A stretch of 19,313 bases of DNA from an uncultured Prevotellaceae bacterium (GTDB lineage: Bacteria; Bacteroidota; Bacteroidia; Bacteroidales; Bacteroidaceae). Made by a program: the position numbers and the translations under genes. Under the pieces are notes generated by a model, which worked only from the letters and a program-made list of their open reading frames with translations, had not been told where the DNA came from and made no database searches. The stretch spans positions 1-19,313 of the forward strand of contig CACYKX010000031.1 of assembly GCA_902775075.1 (NCBI GenBank). The letters are read 5' to 3'. The stretch's first letter is position 1, and each line of letters begins with the position of its first letter. This document shows positions 15,389 to 19,313 of this stretch, in pieces.

Positions 15389-17344
15389 TCAGTTTTTAAA
15401 CCATTCCACATCTACTTCACAATTTTTACTATTGGGATCTGGCTTTGCCTGAATAACCTGCACTTGTAAAGGCATTGGAACACAATTTCCAAATATCAGC
15501 GCCTCACCAGGGACTGACTGCTTAATCTTTGTAATGAAGTCTTCTGAGAAATATGGAAGTATTGCATAAACATATTTCAAATCCACCTCGTTCTGGATGC
15601 GATGCACAATAAAATTGGCACACTGTGACAGCACGGTATCTGAGAGTTCTGATGGTCTCTGAGATGACACGACTAAAAACAGAGAGTATTTTCTCCCTTC
15701 ACGAGCAATCTTTTCAAAGATATTCTCACGAAGAATATATTGTGCATCTTTACGGATGTAACGGTGAGCCTCATCAAGGAACAAATGTACTGGGTTGTGG
15801 CGACGGTCTGAACCAATCATCTCCTTCCGGTAATCAAATATCATACGGCTCACAACGCTGGTCATCAGTTCAAGGACGTCTGTCCCTACTTCACTGGAGT
15901 CTATGGTTATCAACTGGTCTTCACAATCATCAGAGCCTATATGGAACACTTCCTTAAGGTATGTAGTAGTATTGACATACTTGTGTTCTGACTCTCGCAT
16001 AAAGAGACACTCATTGTTGTTCAGGAAGAAGTCAAGGCGGGTGAGCATCGTGGAAGTAAACTCACGAATACGAGCATTGCCACGTGCTTCCTCTTCCAAC
16101 AATACCATTTCCACAGCAGTATGCAAGAACTTGTAATCATAGTAGTCTCCGTGTGATAGTTTGGTTTCCTCAACCTGCCAAGCCAAGTCTTCATTTATCT
16201 TTGAGCGTTCTGCTGTAACATACTCCTCAAGCTGTGAGTTATTATTGCCATAATATAATCCACATCGAGAACTAATTTCTTGAATAAACTCAATTAGTTC
16301 ATCGTTCTTCGACAATTCGTTAATGATATTTAGACATCTTCCTGCAATACCGCGTGCAGCGGTTATTTTAGCAGTATCAGAATCTATCTGTGACAGAATC
16401 AAGTCAATTATGCCCAATATCTTCCACTTGAAGTAATTAATATATTTCTTTTCGTTCTTCTTATCATCTTTTTGCTCAGAGTTAAAGATTGAATAGAACT
16501 TATAGGTCATTTGAAGCACTTTGTCCCAGAAGGGCTTCTGTGCCCGGTCTGAAGCCATCAAAAAGGCCAACCACTCTTCAAGGCTTAACAGATAATAAGG
16601 CAGATAGAAGGGCTTGTACTCTATTCCAATGTCGTCTTTATACCGCTTTACATCTTTGAAAGGCTTGTAAAAAACAGTGTTTACCTCTTCACTAAGTCCA
16701 GCACTGACAAAAGCTATTGGATATTCGCCGTTAGAGTCGAAAAGTATGGTCTTAGCTCCTATAGCGCTATAGTTCTCTTTCTTATATACCTCCTGTAATA
16801 TTCGAGCAATTGTATTAGATTTACCGCTACCCGAATTGCCCAATACTGCTGTGTGAATATTGAACAGGCGGTTAATATTTAATGACACTTTGTAATTGAT
16901 AAGATTCTTGGAGTAGCCTATATCAATAGAGTGATGAATGCCAGTATGTTTTTCCTCTGTTACTTGTCCGGATGTCAAGATGTCTCGCAAATCACTGGTA
17001 GTAACAATCTCAACATCATTATAGATAGATGGGAAAATACCTACACCCATCGTAAATTGTTTATTAGGCGAGAGAGTCCCGATAGGTTTGATTAGCAGAA
17101 TACGAGAATTCTCAATACTGAACTGACTCGGTTGAGGTTTGCTTAAACTATTGTCATTTTCAAATATTGCAACCACTTCGCACACAATGGTATCACCCAA
17201 AGAGTTATAAGTCTTTAGGTAGCTCCCAATGTTTCCAAAGTAATAAACCTGTCCGTCGATGCTGACAGTTGACTGTCTGCAATCATCCAGTATCTTTACC
17301 CGGAACTTGTCAAACTCCACACTAACAATCTTACCGATTTTCAT
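15389..17344 (-). CDS. HerA-like ATPase/translocase of a SIR2-HerA defense module
   Basis: A 651-residue HerA/FtsK-superfamily ATPase. Residues 1-65 form a beta-rich start (MKIGKIVSVEFDKFRVKILD), like the HAS-barrel domain of HerA proteins. Walker A is GNSGSGKSNT (169-178), and TILFDSNGEY (199-208) is the HerA-type 'D..gEY' strand. A helical insert follows (about 250-440). Walker B is HLFLDEAHRYI (520-530). REGRKYSLFLVVSSQRPSELS (548-568) gives the likely arginine finger and sensor. HerA proteins form hexamers that move on DNA. Here the start overlaps the SIR2 gene by 14 bases, the arrangement of the reported SIR2-HerA anti-phage system, where the two proteins form one assembly. The family call is secure; antiviral function is inferred from the pair. 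Confidence 0.9.
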   Translation of the reverse strand: MKIGKIVSVEFDKFRVKILDDCRQSTVSIDGQVYYFGNIGSYLKTYNSLGDTIVCEVVAIFENDNSLSKPQPSQFSIENSRILLIKPIGTLSPNKQFTMGVGIFPSIYNDVEIVTTSDLRDILTSGQVTEEKHTGIHHSIDIGYSKNLINYKVSLNINRLFNIHTAVLGNSGSGKSNTIARILQEVYKKENYSAIGAKTILFDSNGEYPIAFVSAGLSEEVNTVFYKPFKDVKRYKDDIGIEYKPFYLPYYLLSLEEWLAFLMASDRAQKPFWDKVLQMTYKFYSIFNSEQKDDKKNEKKYINYFKWKILGIIDLILSQIDSDTAKITAARGIAGRCLNIINELSKNDELIEFIQEISSRCGLYYGNNNSQLEEYVTAERSKINEDLAWQVEETKLSHGDYYDYKFLHTAVEMVLLEEEARGNARIREFTSTMLTRLDFFLNNNECLFMRESEHKYVNTTTYLKEVFHIGSDDCEDQLITIDSSEVGTDVLELMTSVVSRMIFDYRKEMIGSDRRHNPVHLFLDEAHRYIRKDAQYILRENIFEKIAREGRKYSLFLVVSSQRPSELSDTVLSQCANFIVHRIQNEVDLKYVYAILPYFSEDFITKIKQSVPGEALIFGNCVPMPLQVQVIQAKPDPNSKNCEVDVEWFKN

Positions 17345-18914
17345 CTTTCTCTTTTTTGGAGTCGTTGATAATCTTTACCAATTGCTCTACCCCGCGTTGT
17401 TGAAGACGGGTCTCCAGTTCAAAATCAGGCACCAGTTCGTTGACAAAGTAATCAAAATAGTGGTAATGAATACTCCTATCCTCGGTGGCTCCCCAAAATC
17501 TGAAAATACGGTTATCCTTAACATTGCAGATTGGCTGCGTCTTATCCAATTGATTTATAATGCACAGAATCAAGGAACTGTTTGTTACAAGCGAACGGTA
17601 AATAATGTCGTTGATATGTTCATCGTTGAAGCTATAGCCAATTACAAATAGAACACTATTGGGTTCAAGTAACTTATGCTGTAGCTCACGGAACAGATCT
17701 ACGTAAGGACTACCTAAACTCTTGTTCTGTTTCAAGGGTGTAGGATATATCATTGCCTTGCCGTTGTAGTCCTCTTCTATTTCCGTCAGTTCACGAATGT
17801 TAAAGTAGCTATTTGCATTACTGCTATCCTCAATCCAATTGACCGAGCCATGAATCTTATACAAATAAACCATATCGTTGACAGGCTCAAACTTCTCCAA
17901 ACTGGTATCCATACGTTTGGAGTAGGTGTAGTTGAAGAAGGCAGGGTTGAAATACTTCTTTAAACCACCGCTAAAGCCATTAATGTAATGGATGTTCAGA
18001 CTGTCAAGTGCAGTTTCATTGAAGAGGTCATTATTGGTTGTAAAGACATTGATGCGAGAAAGGTCTTTGTTACGATTGGTAATCCTGCTATAGAGATTCT
18101 TATAATGTTCGAGCACCTGCTTGCTGGATTCACTGATGGTGTCAGGAGAAAGGTCTGGAGTTAGTTTATCGTAAATGATAGTTTCAATCTTATGGATAAG
18201 CGCCAAACAAAGTTTTATCTCCTCACTATCGCTGTCACCTATTCCCTCCAAATAAGCCTTTTGTGAATAAAGTGTTCCTAAAATCTCTTCTATGTTATTG
18301 TTCTTTACCTCAGATATTTGCTCAAAGATTTCCTTTTCATCATCTGTCATTTCGCTTTCACGAATGGCCTTGAGTAGGCCTTTCATCACAGGAATAGCAG
18401 GAGAGCTGGTTCCGGATCCGAAAAGGAAGTTCACATTCTTCATATTGAAGAACTCCTTTATTTTGTCCTTCACCACCTGCATCTTATCCTCAACAGTCAC
18501 CTTTTCAAAGTAGTCATCGTTGCCTTGAAGGAAGTGTATTTCTTCGCTGTTAATGACCGGAATTGTATCTATGTCAGAAAAATGGTCTTCCTCTAGAAGT
18601 TCTGCTATTACTTCTGATTCATTCATGTCATTTTCTATCGGAAGAATACCTAAACAATTCGCGTTTTTCTCTGTGAGGGTAGCCCAGTCGCATACGCTTC
18701 CAACCTTTACCAAATCATTAGAACAGGCTGCATATAGAATATGATGACCATACTTCCCTTCTTTCTCATAACGCTCCGAGATGAATACTATGGATTGTCC
18801 CTCCAAAATCGCAGTGGAGGAGAAATCTGACTTCTGTTCAAAAGAATAGAGTTCAAACTCATACTCCTTGTCCCTCGGTTTTATCCGTCTTACCTTTCCT
18901 AACGACTCTATCAT
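17331..18914 (-). CDS. SIR2-domain protein (predicted NADase effector) of a SIR2-HerA defense module
   Basis: A 527-residue protein whose centre is a SIR2-like Rossmann domain. The NAD-binding loop is NFLFGSGTSSPAIPVMKGL (162-180). FTTNNDLFNETAL (291-303) is the 'TTN.D' motif. YKIHGSVNW (352-360) includes the likely catalytic histidine H355. FVIGYSFNDEHINDIIYR (423-440) is the C-terminal NAD-site motif of SIR2_2-type proteins. In defense systems such domains deplete NAD after infection. Before the SIR2 domain there are about 155 residues of beta-rich and acidic sequence that I do not recognise. The HerA gene overlaps its 3' end by 14 bases, and a zinc-ribbon gene lies 16 bases before its start. 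Enzymatic activity is inferred, not seen. Confidence 0.88.
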   Translation of the reverse strand: MIESLGKVRRIKPRDKEYEFELYSFEQKSDFSSTAILEGQSIVFISERYEKEGKYGHHILYAACSNDLVKVGSVCDWATLTEKNANCLGILPIENDMNESEVIAELLEEDHFSDIDTIPVINSEEIHFLQGNDDYFEKVTVEDKMQVVKDKIKEFFNMKNVNFLFGSGTSSPAIPVMKGLLKAIRESEMTDDEKEIFEQISEVKNNNIEEILGTLYSQKAYLEGIGDSDSEEIKLCLALIHKIETIIYDKLTPDLSPDTISESSKQVLEHYKNLYSRITNRNKDLSRINVFTTNNDLFNETALDSLNIHYINGFSGGLKKYFNPAFFNYTYSKRMDTSLEKFEPVNDMVYLYKIHGSVNWIEDSSNANSYFNIRELTEIEEDYNGKAMIYPTPLKQNKSLGSPYVDLFRELQHKLLEPNSVLFVIGYSFNDEHINDIIYRSLVTNSSLILCIINQLDKTQPICNVKDNRIFRFWGATEDRSIHYHYFDYFVNELVPDFELETRLQQRGVEQLVKIINDSKKEKDENR

Positions 18915-18930
18915 AAAAAAATTAACTATA

Positions 18931-19110
18931 TTAACAGTATCTATCTTTTTTCTCTTCTATCTTGTAGGTATTTACAAATCCACTTGTCATACGATACCCG
19001 TTCTCCTCATGACAATAGGGGCAGAATATTTCTTCCTTTTCCTTCCCACCAGGAACGTTCATCGTAGTGACTTGAACAAGAAACTCCTTACCACAATTAC
19101 TGCATTTCAT
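18931..19110 (-). CDS. Small zinc-ribbon protein, possible accessory of the SIR2-HerA module
   Basis: A 59-residue protein beginning MKCSNCGKEFLVQV, with a second pair FCPYCHEENG, so two CxxC knuckles spaced about 24 residues apart make a zinc ribbon. The end is basic and ends in Cys (KIEEKKDRYC). A longer form starting five codons upstream (ATG at 19125-19123) is possible. I prefer the internal Met because it directly precedes the first CxxC and because its ATG overlaps the stop of the short ORF upstream in an ATGA arrangement, a common coupling signal. It lies 16 bases before the SIR2 gene on the same strand. Its function is unknown; nucleic-acid or protein binding is possible. Confidence 0.62.
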   Translation of the reverse strand: MKCSNCGKEFLVQVTTMNVPGGKEKEEIFCPYCHEENGYRMTSGFVNTYKIEEKKDRYC

Positions 19111-19211
19111 TGTATATTCTTCCATATCTGATATGTTTTCTTTAATTTATTGTTCTGGCAGGCAGTATCGAACTGCAAACTCTCGTTCCACCTGTGCTGC
19201 CAGAAATCCAT
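19107..19211 (-). CDS. Possible 34-codon ORF between the partial gene and the zinc-ribbon gene
   Basis: The frame opens with ATG at 19211-19209, three bases after the stop of the upstream gene, and closes with TGA at 19109-19107. Its stop overlaps the preferred ATG of the zinc-ribbon gene (ATGA). The protein starts MDFWQHRWNESLQF and ends KKTYQIWKNIQ, with two to three Trp and a basic tail. I recognise no family. The tight spacing on both sides argues for a real gene. Against it, it is very short and it covers a 9-bp inverted repeat whose bases could be the reason the frame stays open. Confidence 0.3.
   Translation of the reverse strand: MDFWQHRWNESLQFDTACQNNKLKKTYQIWKNIQ
19153..19205. repeat. 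Inverted repeat, 9-bp perfect arms
   Basis: TTCTGGCAG (19153-19161) and CTGCCAGAA (19197-19205) are perfect complements separated by 35 bases. Inside, on the minus strand, GCAG-TTCGATA-CTGC forms a small hairpin with a T-loop-like sequence. The whole could fold as a stem with an internal hairpin. No T-run follows, so it is not a typical terminator. It overlaps the 34-codon ORF. Confidence 0.45.
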
Positions 19212-19214
19212 TTG

Positions 19215-19313
19215 TTAAATATGCTCCTCCACTCCCCTGAAATGAACATTCAGCTCGTGCAGGTGCTCCAGCAGGGTGCCAAGGGGTGTGCCTTCGGTCA
19301 TCTTGGCGAAGGC
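19215..19313 (-). CDS. C-terminal end of an unidentified protein, cut by the window edge
   Basis: The last 32 codons of a minus-strand gene, ending with TAA at 19217-19215. The visible sequence includes KMTEGTPLGTLLEHLHEL and ends FRGVEEHI, a probable C-terminal amphipathic helix. I do not recognise the family from this fragment. The codons are G+C-rich and end in C or G much more often than in the SIR2, HerA and zinc-ribbon genes, so this may be the edge of ordinary chromosomal sequence next to an acquired defense module. It may also share their transcript, since the next ORF begins only three bases later. Confidence 0.55.
   Translation of the reverse strand, partial: AFAKMTEGTPLGTLLEHLHELNVHFRGVEEHI

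Noticed and set aside
15389..17344. A conjugation coupling ATPase or FtsK-like protein
   Set aside because: The GEY strand, DEAHRYI Walker B and pairing with SIR2 fit HerA better, and there are no membrane segments or mobilisation genes nearby.
19153..19205. A tRNA gene, because of the T-loop-like TTCGATA and paired ends
   Set aside because: The element is only 53 bases, leaving no room for D and anticodon arms, and no CCA-adjacent discriminator pattern is convincing.
1..19313. CRISPR array, transposase or integrase
   Set aside because: No set of regularly spaced repeats and no recombinase or transposase motif was seen on either strand.

Overview
The window looks like Bacteroidales DNA, most like Prevotella, Bacteroides or a relative. 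The grounds are the style of the polysaccharide cluster, the FYSC-type lipoprotein signal, tightly packed genes without obvious strong Shine-Dalgarno sequences, and an intergenic palindrome of a kind I associate with these genomes. The genus is an inference. Every gene I support is on the minus strand, so the window reads from its right end to its left end.

Right end (about 19313 to 15389): the last 32 codons of an unidentified, G+C-rich gene, then a possible 34-codon ORF, a roughly 60-residue zinc-ribbon protein, a SIR2-domain protein and a HerA-type ATPase. The SIR2 and HerA genes overlap by 14 bases. They match the known SIR2-HerA anti-phage architecture, in which a SIR2 NADase works with a HerA translocase. 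The small zinc-ribbon gene directly upstream may be an extra component and is the least explained part of this module.

A 337-base gap (15052-15388) follows. It holds an imperfect palindrome of about 62 bp, two mutually exclusive G+C-rich hairpins and a short tandem repeat. It separates the defense genes from the polysaccharide operon and probably contains that operon's promoter and leader.

Polysaccharide operon (15051 down to the left edge): rmlA, a DegT-type sugar aminotransferase, an ATP-grasp ligase, a BNR-repeat lipoprotein, a second divergent DegT-like protein, a CitE/HpcH-type lyase, a GNAT acyltransferase, three left-handed beta-helix acyltransferases, a Wzx flippase, a WecF-like (GT56) transferase, two GT4 glycosyltransferases, an EpsG-type Wzy polymerase, and the start of a nucleotide-sugar dehydrogenase cut by the window edge. 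This is a Wzx/Wzy-type capsule or O-antigen cluster.

The genes suggest a shared pathway. RmlA makes dTDP-glucose, a 4,6-dehydratase encoded elsewhere would make the 4-keto sugar, and the DegT enzyme would aminate it. The ATP-grasp, CitE-like and GNAT proteins could then build and attach an unusual N-acyl group. The WecF-like transferase, whose known relatives use dTDP-Fuc4NAc, would add the sugar to the lipid-linked repeat. The acyl group is a hypothesis. Base composition is mosaic: the rmlA/aminotransferase/ATP-grasp block and the 9.6-10.5 kb gene are visibly G+C-richer than the transferase/flippase/polymerase block, the lipoprotein gene and the SIR2-HerA genes, consistent with assembly by horizontal exchange.
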